Shown in pieces: positions 32,413-40,459 of a DNA stretch of 64,000 bases; position 1 is the stretch's first letter; the number at the start of each line of letters is the position of its first letter. A program made the translations under genes and the position numbers. Under the pieces are notes generated by a model that saw only the letters and a list, made by a program, of their open reading frames with translations, was not told the DNA's origin and ran no database searches. This DNA comes from JAICYJ01 sp035473255 (lineage in GTDB: Bacteria > Actinomycetota > Thermoleophilia > Gaiellales > JAICJC01). The stretch is taken from the NCBI GenBank assembly GCA_035473255.1, contig DATIOK010000068.1, positions 13,801 through 77,800 of the forward strand, read 5' to 3'.

Positions 32413-34632
32413 ATGGCAACGGTGCAGCGCAGCCCGGAGGCCGTTCGGCACGATCACCTGCTCCAGGAGTTGCTCGGCCAGGTCTCCTCGTACAACCCAA
32501 AGCTCGACGTCGACCTGATCCGCAGGGCGTTCGACTTCGCCTGCGACCAGCACGCGGGCCAGCTGCGCAAGAGCGGGGAGGACTTCATCCACCATCCCTG
32601 GAGCACCGCCCAGGTGTGCGCGGGGATGAAGCTCGACTCCTCCACCATCGCGGCGGCGCTGATGCACGACGTGATCGAAGACACCGACGCCGACCTCGAA
32701 CAGGTGCGCGAGCTGTTCCGCGACGAGGTGGCGCTGCTGGTCGAGGGCGTGACGAAGCTGTCCAAGATCAGCTTCGCCAGCCGTGAGCAGGCCCAGGCCG
32801 AGAACTACCGCAAGATGGTCATGGCGATGGCCCAGGACGTGCGCGTGGTGCTGATCAAGCTGGCCGACCGGCTCCACAACATGCGCACGATCGAGGCCCT
32901 GCCGAAGCAGAAGCAGACCAACAAGGCCCGCGAGACGCTGGAGATCTACGCGCCGCTGGCCCACCGGCTGGGCATCCACTCCATCAAGTGGGAGCTCGAG
33001 GATCGCGCGTTCCAGACGCTGCACCCGCGCCGGTACACCGAGATCGAGTCGATGGTCAACCAGCGCCGCGCCGACCGCGAGCGCTACGTCGAGGAGGCAT
33101 CGACCATCCTCTCGCGCGAGCTCGACGAGACCGGCGTCGAGGCCGACATCTCCGGTCGCGCCAAGCACTACTACTCGATCTACTCGAAGATGGCGCAGGG
33201 CGGCAAGGAGTTCAACGAGATCTACGACCTCACCGCGATGCGGGTGCTGGTCGACTCGGTGAAGGACTGCTACGGCGCGATCGGCGTGATCCACTCGCTG
33301 TGGAAGCCGATGCCGGGCCGCTTCAAGGACTACGTGGCCATGCCCAAGTTCAACATGTACCAGTCACTGCACACGACGGTGATCGGGCCCGAGGGCAAGC
33401 CGCTGGAGATCCAGGTGCGGACGCAGCTGATGCACCAGACCGCCGAGTACGGCATCGCCGCGCACTGGCTCTACAAGGACAAGCACGGCGCCGCGAAGGA
33501 CGGCTCGCTGACGCCGTGGCTGACGCAGCTGATGGACTGGCAGAACGATGCCTCCGACCCCAAGGAGTTCATGGAGACGCTGCGCGTCGACCTGTTCTCG
33601 GACGAGGTCTACGTGTTCACGCCCAAGGGCGAGGTGAAGAGCCTGCCGGCCGGGTCGACGCCGCTCGACTTCGCCTACGCGGTGCACACCGACGTCGGGC
33701 ACCGCTGTGTCGGCGCCAAGGTCAACGGCCGCATCGTGCCGCTGCACTACGCCCTGCACTCAGGCGACTTCGTCGAGGTGCTGACCTCCAAGCAGGAGCG
33801 GGGGCCGTCCCGCGACTGGCTGAACCTGGTGCAGAGCTCGCGGGCGCGCAACAAGATCCGCCAGTGGTTCAGCCAGCAGGCGCGCGAGGATCTCGAGCAC
33901 AAGGGCCGCGAGTCGCTGCACCAGGCGCTGAAGTCGAACGGGCTGCCGCACCAGAAGGTGTCGGCGTCGCCGCTTCTGGCCGGGATCATCCGCGACATGG
34001 GCTTCAAGAAGGCCGACGACTTCTACGTCGCGATCGGCGCCGGCAAGGTTCCGGTGGGGCAGATCGTGTCGAAGGTGCTGGGCAAGCTGAAGACCTCCGA
34101 GGTGGTGGTGCCCGAGGCCGATCTCACGATCACGCGGCGCGCCCAGAAGCGGCCGGCCGTCTCGTCCAGCTTCGGCATCACGGTCGAGGGCGCGGTCGAC
34201 AGCGATGTGCTGGTGCGGATGGCCAAGTGCTGCACCCCGGTGCCCGGAGACTCCGTGGTCGGCTACATCTCGCTGGGCCGCGGCATCACCGTGCACCGCG
34301 ACGACTGCCCCAACGTGCGGGCTCTGCGACGCAACCCGGAGCGCTTCACGGCGGTCAGCTGGGACGACAGCGAAAACGCCACCCGGTCGTTCCGGGTGAC
34401 GCTGGCCCTGCAGTCCTGGGACCGGCCGCGCCTGCTCGAGGACGTGGCCCGCACGTTCGCCGAGTTCGGCTGCAACATCGTCGAATACGGCGGCCACGTG
34501 TCCGATCAGATGGCCCGCAACTGGTACACCGTCGAGGTCGGCGACGTGAAGACGCTGCGCAGCCTGATCTCGGCGCTGAAGAACCTGGAGGCCGTGTTCG
34601 ACGCCTACCGGGTCACCCCCGGCAGTAGCTGA
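32413..34632 (+). CDS. rel: Bifunctional (p)ppGpp synthetase/hydrolase (Rel/SpoT)
   Basis: The single long Rel protein makes and hydrolyses (p)ppGpp in the stringent response. The 739-residue chain has the hydrolase HD domain (ALMHDVIEDTDADLEQ, HD at 85-86; LIKLADRLHNMRT), the synthetase domain (GRAKHYYSIYSKMA, YDLTAMRVLVDSVKDCYGAIG, FKDYVAMPKFNMYQSLHTT), TGS (VYVFTPKGEVKSLPAGSTPLDFAY), a conserved-cysteine region (MAKCCTPVPGD, HRDDCPNV) and a C-terminal ACT domain (RSFRVTLAL to VEVGDVKTL). Both active sites look intact. ATG at 32413 follows TACACT (32401-32406) by 6 nt, so the message is probably leaderless; an upstream in-frame extension has no domain content. Confidence 0.95.
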   Translation: MATVQRSPEAVRHDHLLQELLGQVSSYNPKLDVDLIRRAFDFACDQHAGQLRKSGEDFIHHPWSTAQVCAGMKLDSSTIAAALMHDVIEDTDADLEQVRELFRDEVALLVEGVTKLSKISFASREQAQAENYRKMVMAMAQDVRVVLIKLADRLHNMRTIEALPKQKQTNKARETLEIYAPLAHRLGIHSIKWELEDRAFQTLHPRRYTEIESMVNQRRADRERYVEEASTILSRELDETGVEADISGRAKHYYSIYSKMAQGGKEFNEIYDLTAMRVLVDSVKDCYGAIGVIHSLWKPMPGRFKDYVAMPKFNMYQSLHTTVIGPEGKPLEIQVRTQLMHQTAEYGIAAHWLYKDKHGAAKDGSLTPWLTQLMDWQNDASDPKEFMETLRVDLFSDEVYVFTPKGEVKSLPAGSTPLDFAYAVHTDVGHRCVGAKVNGRIVPLHYALHSGDFVEVLTSKQERGPSRDWLNLVQSSRARNKIRQWFSQQAREDLEHKGRESLHQALKSNGLPHQKVSASPLLAGIIRDMGFKKADDFYVAIGAGKVPVGQIVSKVLGKLKTSEVVVPEADLTITRRAQKRPAVSSSFGITVEGAVDSDVLVRMAKCCTPVPGDSVVGYISLGRGITVHRDDCPNVRALRRNPERFTAVSWDDSENATRSFRVTLALQSWDRPRLLEDVARTFAEFGCNIVEYGGHVSDQMARNWYTVEVGDVKTLRSLISALKNLEAVFDAYRVTPGSS

Positions 34633-34657
34633 CCGGACCCTGAGATACACTCGCCGC

Positions 34658-35149
34658 GTGGACGTGCTGCAGGGCGAAGAGCTGATCTGGACCGGGCATC
34701 CCAGCTGGCGAATGCTGATGATCTACTACGTCAAGTACACGATCGTCTCGCTGATCCCGGCGGCGATCTGGGTGTTCCTGAACGCCGTCATGAACAACCC
34801 GCCCAGCTCGGCGATCTTCTTCGGCGCGACGGTGGTGGCGCTGATCTGCACCTACGTGATCGGGTGGCTGCGGCTGCGCACTACCGCGTACACCCTGACC
34901 AGCACGCGCATCCACGTACGCACGGGCATCGTCTCGCGGCAGGAGCACTCCGCGCAGCTCACCCGCGTGCAGAACGTGAACGTCTCGCAGACGATGTTCC
35001 AGCGCCTGCTCGGCATCGGCGACGTGGACTGGGACACGGCCGGCACCGAGGAGGCCAGCTCCGAGTTCCGGTTCCGCGGCGTCGACGACCCCAGCCGGCT
35101 GTCGCGGATCGTGGACGAGCGGCTGCACGACGCCGAGACCCGGGCCTGA
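34658..35149 (+). CDS. Membrane protein with bacterial PH (YdbS/DUF304-type) domain
   Basis: The 163-residue protein has two transmembrane helices near the N-terminus (about 17-45 and 50-67) followed by a bacterial pleckstrin-homology domain: TTAYTLTSTRIHVRTGIVSR (about 75-94), the TRVQNVNVSQTMFQRLLGIGDVDWDTA motif spread over 102-128, then EFRFRGVDDPSRL. Such proteins lie in the cytoplasmic membrane with the PH domain in the cytosol; function is generally unknown. The GTG at 34658 follows TACACT (34646-34651) by 6 nt. It follows rel closely but seems to have its own promoter. Confidence 0.8.
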   Translation: MDVLQGEELIWTGHPSWRMLMIYYVKYTIVSLIPAAIWVFLNAVMNNPPSSAIFFGATVVALICTYVIGWLRLRTTAYTLTSTRIHVRTGIVSRQEHSAQLTRVQNVNVSQTMFQRLLGIGDVDWDTAGTEEASSEFRFRGVDDPSRLSRIVDERLHDAETRA

Positions 35150-35157
35150 CCGCCCAC

Positions 35158-35174
35158 CGGCGGCGAGGCCGCCG
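35158..35174 (+). terminator. GC-rich 7-bp hairpin between two plus-strand genes
   Basis: CGGCGGC and GCCGCCG flank a GAG loop, a perfect 7-bp stem directly after the PH-protein stop and just before the TAGACT box of the next gene. No T tract follows, so it would be a weak intrinsic terminator or a pause element that insulates the two transcripts. Confidence 0.35.
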
Positions 35175-35187
35175 ATAGACTGGGGCG

Positions 35188-35550
35188 ATGAGCGCCGCCC
35201 GGCATGCAGCAGCCATCCGAGCGCTGGCGCTGTCGTTTCCCACAGCCCGTGAGGATCATCCGTGGGGGCCGGAGGCGCACGTCTTCAAGGTCGGCGGAGG
35301 CAGCACCATGTTCGCGATCATGGGCGATGGGCCGCCGGTGACGGTGACCATGAAGCTGACCAGGGAGGAGCGCGAGGTCGCCCTGACGCTGCCGTACGTG
35401 TCGCACGCCAAGTACGTGGGACGCTACGGCTGGGTGACGGCCAGGGTGGAGGACGCCGACTGCCTCAGCGCGACGCTGGAGTGGATCCGGGAGAGTTACT
35501 GGCTGAAGGCGCCGGCCAACGTGCGCGAGGCCGCCTGGGCAGAGTCGTAG
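35188..35550 (+). CDS. MmcQ/YjbR-family protein (DUF419)
   Basis: The 120-residue protein fits the MmcQ/YjbR family with a CyaY-like fold: early ALALSFPTAREDHPWG (about 11-26), VFKVGGGSTMFAIM, VTVTMKLTREEREVALTL and the C-terminal YGWVTARVE plus LEWIRESYWL. Members are described as DNA-binding-like but the role is unproven. TAGACT at 35176-35181 lies 6 nt before the ATG, again a leaderless arrangement. The gene is convergent with the fRMsr-like gene, with a 16-nt gap. Confidence 0.8.
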   Translation: MSAARHAAAIRALALSFPTAREDHPWGPEAHVFKVGGGSTMFAIMGDGPPVTVTMKLTREEREVALTLPYVSHAKYVGRYGWVTARVEDADCLSATLEWIRESYWLKAPANVREAAWAES

Positions 35551-35566
35551 CTGCCCGATCAACCAT

Positions 35567-36064
35567 CTAGGGCTCCCAGGGCTCGCCGCCGGTGTCCCAG
35601 CCCACCAGGCAGTAGGGGCTGAGCAGCTCGGCGACGCGCTCCAGGAAGCGGCGGTCGCCGTCGCCGAACGCGGCCGGCCGGTCGGAGTCGATGTCGATCT
35701 CGGCCACCACCAGCCCGTCGTAGCTGATCGGCACCACGATCTCCGACCTGGTCGATGCGAAGCAGGCCAGGTAGCGGGAGTCGGCGTTGACGTCGTCCAC
35801 GATCTCGGTCTGGCCGCTGGCGGCCGCCGACCCGCAGACGCCCTGGCCGATCGGGATGCGCACGTGCTCCGTCGCCTCCGGGCCGTTCCACGGCCCCAGC
35901 GCCAGCTCCTCGCCCTCGACGAAGTACACGCCCACCCACGAGTAGCTGTCGAAGCCGTCGTGCAACAGGTCGACCGCGCGGCGCAGGATCTCGTCCGACT
36001 CCGTCTCGTCGGCGATCACCTGCTCGATCGCGCGCAGCGACTGCTCGTACGCCTCCCCGCTCAC
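35567..36064 (-). CDS. GAF-domain free methionine-(R)-sulfoxide reductase
   Basis: The 165-residue single GAF domain has the sequence pattern of fRMsr (MsrC): SYSWVGVYFVEGEELALGPW, IPIGQGVCGSAAASG (Cys about 88), then VDDVNADSRYLACFASTRSEIVVPI with a second Cys (about 110) in the ACxxxxxSEI motif. These are the redox cysteines of the enzyme that reduces free methionine-R-sulfoxide with thioredoxin. The GTG at 36064 overlaps the thioesterase stop by 4 nt, so the gene is the last of a three-gene unit with the thioesterase and phosphomannomutase genes. The stop codon lies within a 16-bp sequence also present at the end of the 9241-9561 element. Confidence 0.82.
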   Translation of the reverse strand: MSGEAYEQSLRAIEQVIADETESDEILRRAVDLLHDGFDSYSWVGVYFVEGEELALGPWNGPEATEHVRIPIGQGVCGSAAASGQTEIVDDVNADSRYLACFASTRSEIVVPISYDGLVVAEIDIDSDRPAAFGDGDRRFLERVAELLSPYCLVGWDTGGEPWEP

Positions 36065-36501
36065 AGCTCCAGCTCCGCCTCGAATCCGGCGATCGCGTCG
36101 CGCAGACGCCACTCGACCGGCACCGGCTGGCGTTCGGCCAGATCGACCGAAACCAGCGTCTGGTTGGCGGCCACCAGCCGGTCGCCGCCGGACACCTTGT
36201 AGGCCTCGAACTCCCACGACAGGCTGGTGGTGCCGATCCGCCGCACGCGCACGAACACCTCCAGCTCGTCGTCGAAGCTGGCCGGCGCGAGGTACTCGAC
36301 GTGCTGGGCCCGCATCACGAACTCCGGGTCGCTGGGCTCGCGCACCAGCACCCCCAGCTCCCGCAGGTACTCGACCCGCGCCCGGTCGAAGTAGGGCATG
36401 TAGCGCCCGTAGTAGACGATCCCCTGGGCGTCGGTCTCGTCGAAGCCGACACGCGTGCGGTACGAGAAACGGAACGGCGGTCGGCGGTCGGTGGCCGGCA
36501 T
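36061..36501 (-). CDS. YbgC/FadM-type acyl-CoA thioesterase (hotdog fold)
   Basis: The 146-residue protein has the 4-hydroxybenzoyl-CoA thioesterase family motif RVGFDETDAQGIVYYGRYMPYFDRARVEYLRELG across about 16-50, with the catalytic Asp in ETDAQG and the Tyr-rich helix. It would hydrolyse short or medium acyl-CoA esters. The ATG shares one base with the upstream stop (TGATG), and the downstream gene overlaps by 4 nt, so it is translationally coupled on both sides. The substrate is unknown. Confidence 0.85.
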   Translation of the reverse strand: MPATDRRPPFRFSYRTRVGFDETDAQGIVYYGRYMPYFDRARVEYLRELGVLVREPSDPEFVMRAQHVEYLAPASFDDELEVFVRVRRIGTTSLSWEFEAYKVSGGDRLVAANQTLVSVDLAERQPVPVEWRLRDAIAGFEAELEL

Positions 36502-37847
36502 CAGGAGGTGATCAGCGCGAGCACCTCGTCCCGCCGCCGCTCCATCGTCTCGGCCGACAACGCCTCCAGGTTCAGCCGCAGCAGCGGCTCCGTGTTCGAC
36601 GGCCGTACGTTGAAGTGCCAGTCGGGGTACTCGAACGAGATGCCGTCCAGGTGCGACACTCGCTCCGCCGACGGGCCGAACCGGTCCTTCAGCTCCTGCA
36701 GCTTCAACGGCACGTCGGCCACCGTCGAGTTGATCTCGCCGGAGATGTGGTACCGCTGCCGGAACGGCGCCAGCAGCTGCGACAGCTTCTGCCCGCTGCG
36801 CGAGATCAGCTCCAGCATCACCAGCGCCGGCACGATACCGGTGTCGCAGTAGTAGAAGTCCTTGAAGTAGTAATGACCCGACACCTCGCCGGCGAACACC
36901 GCCTCCTCCTTGCGCAGGCGGGCTTTCATGAAGGCGTGGCCGACGCGGTTCTCGAGCGCCGTTCCGCCCGCGGCCGCGACCGTGTCGCGCACCGCCCACG
37001 ATGCGCGCAGGTCATAGATAATCGTCGCACCGGGGTGCCGTTCCAGCATCGAGCGCGCGATCAGGGCGGTGATCAGGTCGCCGGGCACGAACTCGCCGGT
37101 GTCGTCGATGAAGAAGCACCGGTCGGCGTCGCCGTCCCAGGCGATGCCCAGGTCGGCACCCTCAGCGACCACCTGCTCCACGATGAAGTGGCGGTTCTCC
37201 TCGAGCAGTGGGTTGGGCTCCCCGTTGGGAAAGCTGCCGTCCGGGTCGAGATGGTGGGGGAACGCCGTGATCGGCAGGCGCTCGAGCAGCGGCCCGATCA
37301 TGGGGCCGGCCATCCCGTTGGTGCCGTCCAGCACCACGCGCAGCGGTTGGATCGCTGCGGGATCGATGAAGCGCAGCACCCGCTCGTGGAAGCCCTCGTA
37401 GATGTCGCGCTGAGTGATCGTGCCGGGCTGGTCGGGGCCGTCGGGAGTGCCCTGCTCGGCGAAGCGCTTGATCTTGTCGAGCCCGGTGTCGCCGCCAACC
37501 GGCCGGGCGCCGCGCCGCACGATCTTCATGCCGTTGTAGGCGCGCGGGTTGTGCGAGGCGGTGACCTGGATGCCGCCCTCGTAGCCGTGCTCGCCGACCG
37601 CGTAGTAGAGCATCTCTGTGCCGATCTCGCCCAGCGCCACGACGTCGGCGCCCTGCTCGGAGGCGCCGCGCGCGGCCGCCTCGGACAGCTCCGGCGAGGT
37701 CAGGCGCATGTCGTGGCCGATCGCCATCGTGGCCGGCTCGAAGGCCGCCACGTAGGCGCGACCGAGCCGATAGGCTCCCTCGGCGTCGAGTTCGTCGGGC
37801 ACGATGCCCCGGACGTCGTAGGCCTTGAACACTGAGGAGTCGAGCAT
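36501..37847 (-). CDS. Phosphomannomutase/phosphoglucomutase
   Basis: The 448-residue protein is an alpha-D-phosphohexomutase: the phosphoserine loop is in QVTASHNPRAYNGMK (about 94-108, Ser about 97), the metal loop in IAWDGDADRCFFID (about 233-246), the sugar-binding GEVSGHYYFKDFYYCDTG (about 317-334) and the phosphate-binding VRPSNTEPLLRLN (about 415-427). It interconverts hexose 1- and 6-phosphates and would supply GDP-mannose or UDP-glucose precursors, for example for the glycan made by the locus at 17-25 kb. It is divergent from the acetyltransferase gene at 37855, with only 7 nt between the two start codons. Confidence 0.92.
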   Translation of the reverse strand: MLDSSVFKAYDVRGIVPDELDAEGAYRLGRAYVAAFEPATMAIGHDMRLTSPELSEAAARGASEQGADVVALGEIGTEMLYYAVGEHGYEGGIQVTASHNPRAYNGMKIVRRGARPVGGDTGLDKIKRFAEQGTPDGPDQPGTITQRDIYEGFHERVLRFIDPAAIQPLRVVLDGTNGMAGPMIGPLLERLPITAFPHHLDPDGSFPNGEPNPLLEENRHFIVEQVVAEGADLGIAWDGDADRCFFIDDTGEFVPGDLITALIARSMLERHPGATIIYDLRASWAVRDTVAAAGGTALENRVGHAFMKARLRKEEAVFAGEVSGHYYFKDFYYCDTGIVPALVMLELISRSGQKLSQLLAPFRQRYHISGEINSTVADVPLKLQELKDRFGPSAERVSHLDGISFEYPDWHFNVRPSNTEPLLRLNLEALSAETMERRRDEVLALITS

Positions 37848-37854
37848 CGGGGCG

Positions 37855-38376
37855 ATGATAGAGCAGGTCGAGTTGCGGCCGGTGCGGCTGGCCGACGTCG
37901 ACGCGCTGGCGGAGCTGTACGCGTCAGAGCGGGCGTTCCTGGCGCCGTTCGACCCGATCCGCCCCGACGAGTTCTACACGGCCGAGGGGCAGCGGATCGA
38001 GGTCGAGCACGCGCTGGCACAGCGGGCGGCCGGCTCGCGCTACAGGTTCGTGATCGAGGCCGACGGGAGGCTGGTGGGGACGCTCGGGATCGGGAACGTG
38101 GTGGGCTCCGTATTCCAGTCGGGCAACCTCGGCTACTTCGTCGCCCAGGCGGCCAACGGCCGCGGGGTCGCCACGCGTGCGGTCGGCCTGGCCGCCGAGC
38201 AGGCGTTCGGGCCGCTGGGCATGCACCGGCTGGAGGCCGGCACGCTGGTGGACAACGTGGCCTCGCAGCGGGTGCTCGAGAAGAACGGGTTCGAGCGTAT
38301 CGGCCTGGCCCGCGCGTACCTGCGGATCGCAGGCACATGGCGTGACCACATCCTGTTCCAGCGGGTTGCGGAATGA
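37855..38376 (+). CDS. GNAT-family N-acetyltransferase (RimJ/RimL type)
   Basis: The 173-residue protein has the GNAT acetyl-CoA site ANGRGVATRAVGLAAEQAF (about 100-118), preceded by YRFVIEADGRLVGTLGIGNVV and followed by EAGTLVDNVASQRVLEKNGFERIGLARAYL and WRDHILFQRV, the classic end of RimJ/RimL-like enzymes that acetylate protein N-termini or small amines. The ATG at 37855 is used; an upstream in-frame ATG at 37825 would lie within the divergent gene. A second GNAT gene overlaps its end by 4 nt. Confidence 0.85.
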   Translation: MIEQVELRPVRLADVDALAELYASERAFLAPFDPIRPDEFYTAEGQRIEVEHALAQRAAGSRYRFVIEADGRLVGTLGIGNVVGSVFQSGNLGYFVAQAANGRGVATRAVGLAAEQAFGPLGMHRLEAGTLVDNVASQRVLEKNGFERIGLARAYLRIAGTWRDHILFQRVAE

Positions 38377-38846
38377 GCGTGACGCTGCGGCCGATGCGGC
38401 CGGACGAGTACCCAGCATGGGCGGAGGAGGGGGAACGGGGCTACGTCTACCAGATGGTCGAGTTCGGCGGCATGGAGCGTGAGCACGCGACGGCGAAGGC
38501 CGTGCGTGACTTCGCAGCGGTGCTGCCAGAGGGCCTCCAGACCGAGAACCACTGGGTGAACGTGATCGAGGCGGATGGCCAGCCGGTCGGCTCCCTGTGG
38601 TTCGCGGAGCGCGACATGGATGGCCGCCCGTCGGCGTTCCTCTACGACATCCACATCCACGAGCACGCCCGCGGCCACGGGTACGGCAGGGCGGCGATGC
38701 TGGAGTTCGAGCGGGAGGCGGCCCGCCGGGGCCTGCATCACCTGTCGCTGAACGTGTTTGGCGGAAACGCGCCCGCGCGCGGGCTCTACAGCTCGCTGGG
38801 CTGGGCCGAGATGGCGATCACGATGACGAAGCAGCTGGAGGCGTAG
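38373..38846 (+). CDS. GNAT-family N-acetyltransferase
   Basis: The 157-residue protein has the GNAT core IHEHARGHGYGRAAMLEFEREAARRG (split over about 97-122; RGHGYGRA is the acetyl-CoA loop) and LNVFGGNAPARGLYSSLGW (about 127-145). It differs from the preceding GNAT protein, so the pair is not a recent duplication. The ATG overlaps the upstream stop (ATGA). The gene is convergent with the HIT gene; the stop and the HIT stop are adjacent. Substrate is unknown. Confidence 0.85.
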   Translation: MSVTLRPMRPDEYPAWAEEGERGYVYQMVEFGGMEREHATAKAVRDFAAVLPEGLQTENHWVNVIEADGQPVGSLWFAERDMDGRPSAFLYDIHIHEHARGHGYGRAAMLEFEREAARRGLHHLSLNVFGGNAPARGLYSSLGWAEMAITMTKQLEA

Positions 38847-39329
38847 TTAGCCCGGCCAGGCGGCCCGCAGCTTCTCCAGGGTGCGCGACAGGTGCTCCGG
38901 CATGACACGCGTGTCGGCCAGCACCGGCATGAAGTTGGTGTCGCCGCTCCAGCGCGGCACCACGTGGAGGTGCAGGTGGCCCTCGACGCCGGCGCCCGCC
39001 ACCCGGCCCAGGTTCATGCCGCAGTTGAAGCCGTGCGGCGCCATCGCCGCTGTCAGCGCGGTGATGCCGTCGTCGGCGAGCTGCCAGAGCTCGGCTCGCT
39101 CATCGTCGTTCAGGTCGCCGGGCATGGGCAGGTGGCGGTAGGGGGCGACCATCAGGTGGCCGTTCGCGTAGGGGTAGAGGTTCAGCACCGCGAACGCGTG
39201 GGTACCGCGGTGCAGGATCAGCGCATCTTCGTCGGAGAGCGCCGGCTTGTCGCAGAAGATGCAGCCGCCGGCGTCATCGGCGCCGGCCACGTACTCCAGG
39301 CGCCAGGGCGCCCAGAGCCGCTCGCTCAT
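38847..39329 (-). CDS. HIT-family hydrolase/phosphorylase (Ap4A phosphorylase type)
   Basis: The 160-residue protein has N-terminal LWAPWRLEYV and the zinc Cys pair GCIFCDK (about 22-28), both typical of actinobacterial HIT proteins described as Ap4A phosphorylases, and the active site GHLHLHVVPRW (about 125-135), the HxHxHxx motif with nucleophile His. It would split diadenosine tetraphosphate or related dinucleotides. The ATG overlaps the CorA stop (ATGA); an in-frame GTG 6 nt upstream is less likely. Confidence 0.88.
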   Translation of the reverse strand: MSERLWAPWRLEYVAGADDAGGCIFCDKPALSDEDALILHRGTHAFAVLNLYPYANGHLMVAPYRHLPMPGDLNDDERAELWQLADDGITALTAAMAPHGFNCGMNLGRVAGAGVEGHLHLHVVPRWSGDTNFMPVLADTRVMPEHLSRTLEKLRAAWPG

Positions 39330-40321
39330 AGCCACCGCTGGCGACGGAAGAACGAGAGCATCGCGATCGCGAGCAGCAGCGTGCCGCCCTCGATGATCCA
39401 GAACGCGTGGTGTGACTGCTGGAATGGCAGTGGCACGTTCATGCCGTAGATGCCGGCGATCAGGGTCGGCGGCAGCAGGATCACGGTAAAGATCGTGAGC
39501 AGCCGCAGGATGTCGTTCTGCTTGTGGGCGATCACCGTCTCGTTGGTCTGCTCCAGCGCCTCGACAACCTCCTTGTAGTTGTCGAGCTGGTCCCAGATCC
39601 GCTCCGCCGAGTCGACGATGTCGTCGAAGTACACCTCCAGGTCCTCCGACAGGTAGCGGGTGCGGGCGCGCTCCAGCAGTCGCAGCGTCGAGCGCTCCGG
39701 CTTGATGATCTTGCGGTACGCGATCACCTCCTGCTTGACGTTGGAGATGTCGCGGGCCACGTCCTCGCTGCGCTCGTCCCAGATCGCGTTCTGCAGGCGG
39801 TCGAGCTTGAACCCGATCTTGTCCAGGATCGGGAAGCAGTAGTCGAACGACTCCGACAGGATCTCGTACAGCAGGTAGCCCGATCCCTTCGAGAAGTACT
39901 CCTCGCGCAGCTCCGTGTTGTTCGACAGGCGCGTGAACAGCCGGCCCACGGGCTTCAGCGGGTGGTTGGGCAGGGTGATCACGTAGTCCGGGCCCACGAA
40001 CACGTTCAGCTCGGCGGCGTTCAGCCGGCCGATCGACTTGTCGAAGCGCGGCAGGTGCAGCACCATGAACAGGTACTCGTCGTACTCGTCGATCTTGGGC
40101 CGCTGGCGGGTGGACAGCACGTCCTCGAGATCCAGCTCATGGAAGTCGAAGTGCTCCGCCAGGTACGCGGTCTCGACCGCCGTGGGGGCCTCGATGTTCA
40201 GCCAGCGGACGCCGCCGAGCTCGAGCTCAGCAACCTGTGGTTCGGTCCGCGCGACGTCCTGCCGCTGCGAAACTCGCGGCCGCCTGCGGACTGTCCTCGG
40301 GATCCGGCGCAGGTTCGGCAT
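39326..40321 (-). CDS. corA: CorA-family magnesium/cobalt channel
   Basis: The 331-residue protein has the large cytoplasmic domain of CorA and two C-terminal membrane helices; the first ends in the signature GIYGMNVP (about 288-295) and the second is WIIEGGTLLLAIAMLSFF. The short charged tail FFRRQRWL follows. CorA takes up Mg2+ (or Co2+/Ni2+) as a pentamer. The annotated N-terminus (MPNLRRIPRTVRRRPRV) is oddly basic and begins inside another small frame whose ATG at 40349 has a better promoter position, so the true N-terminus is in doubt. Overlaps the HIT gene by 4 nt. Confidence 0.88.
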   Translation of the reverse strand: MPNLRRIPRTVRRRPRVSQRQDVARTEPQVAELELGGVRWLNIEAPTAVETAYLAEHFDFHELDLEDVLSTRQRPKIDEYDEYLFMVLHLPRFDKSIGRLNAAELNVFVGPDYVITLPNHPLKPVGRLFTRLSNNTELREEYFSKGSGYLLYEILSESFDYCFPILDKIGFKLDRLQNAIWDERSEDVARDISNVKQEVIAYRKIIKPERSTLRLLERARTRYLSEDLEVYFDDIVDSAERIWDQLDNYKEVVEALEQTNETVIAHKQNDILRLLTIFTVILLPPTLIAGIYGMNVPLPFQQSHHAFWIIEGGTLLLAIAMLSFFRRQRWL

Positions 40322-40349
40322 CAGCAGTCATGGTCGTCAACACGGGCAT
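40227..40349 (-). CDS. Small frame overlapping the corA start (upstream ORF, or displaced corA N-terminus)
   Basis: This 40-residue frame begins MPVLTTMTADAEPAPDPEDS and ends in TGC before a stop at 40229. Its ATG lies exactly 6 nt after TACACT (minus strand, 40361-40356), the spacing seen for leaderless starts elsewhere in the window. It overlaps the first 95 nt of corA in another frame. It may be a leaderless upstream ORF that controls corA by reinitiation, or the real corA N-terminus separated from the rest by a one-base frameshift, natural or from sequencing. The acidic, Ala/Pro-rich composition resembles a disordered N-terminal tail. Confidence 0.35.
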   Translation of the reverse strand: MPVLTTMTADAEPAPDPEDSPQAAASFAAAGRRADRTTGC

Positions 40350-40377
40350 ACGGCAAGTGTACCTGTCAGCTGGTATT

Positions 40378-40410
40378 CCGCGCGGGAGGCGCGGCCCCTT
40401 GTGGGGCTTT
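40378..40410 (+). terminator. Two small hairpins, the second terminator-like, between divergent genes
   Basis: CCGCGC/GCGCGG (40378-40383, 40389-40394) and GCCCC-TTGT-GGGGC (40394-40407) followed by TTT form two adjacent stems. They lie between the predicted starts of corA (40349, minus) and the LOG gene (40460, plus), so neither main transcript would include them. They could block an antisense or read-through transcript. Confidence 0.3.
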
Positions 40411-40459
40411 CACCATGCGTATCGGCAGAACACCGTCCCCGCCTGTAATCTGAGCCGCG

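Noticed and set aside
35188..36064. Reading the convergent genes at 35188 and 35567 as a toxin-antitoxin pair
   Set aside because: They are on opposite strands and match the MmcQ/YjbR and fRMsr families; nothing suggests a toxin-antitoxin system.
40350..40459. Mg2+ riboswitch before corA
   Set aside because: The predicted transcript begins at or next to the start codon, leaving no room for an M-box leader; only two small hairpins are present, outside the transcript.
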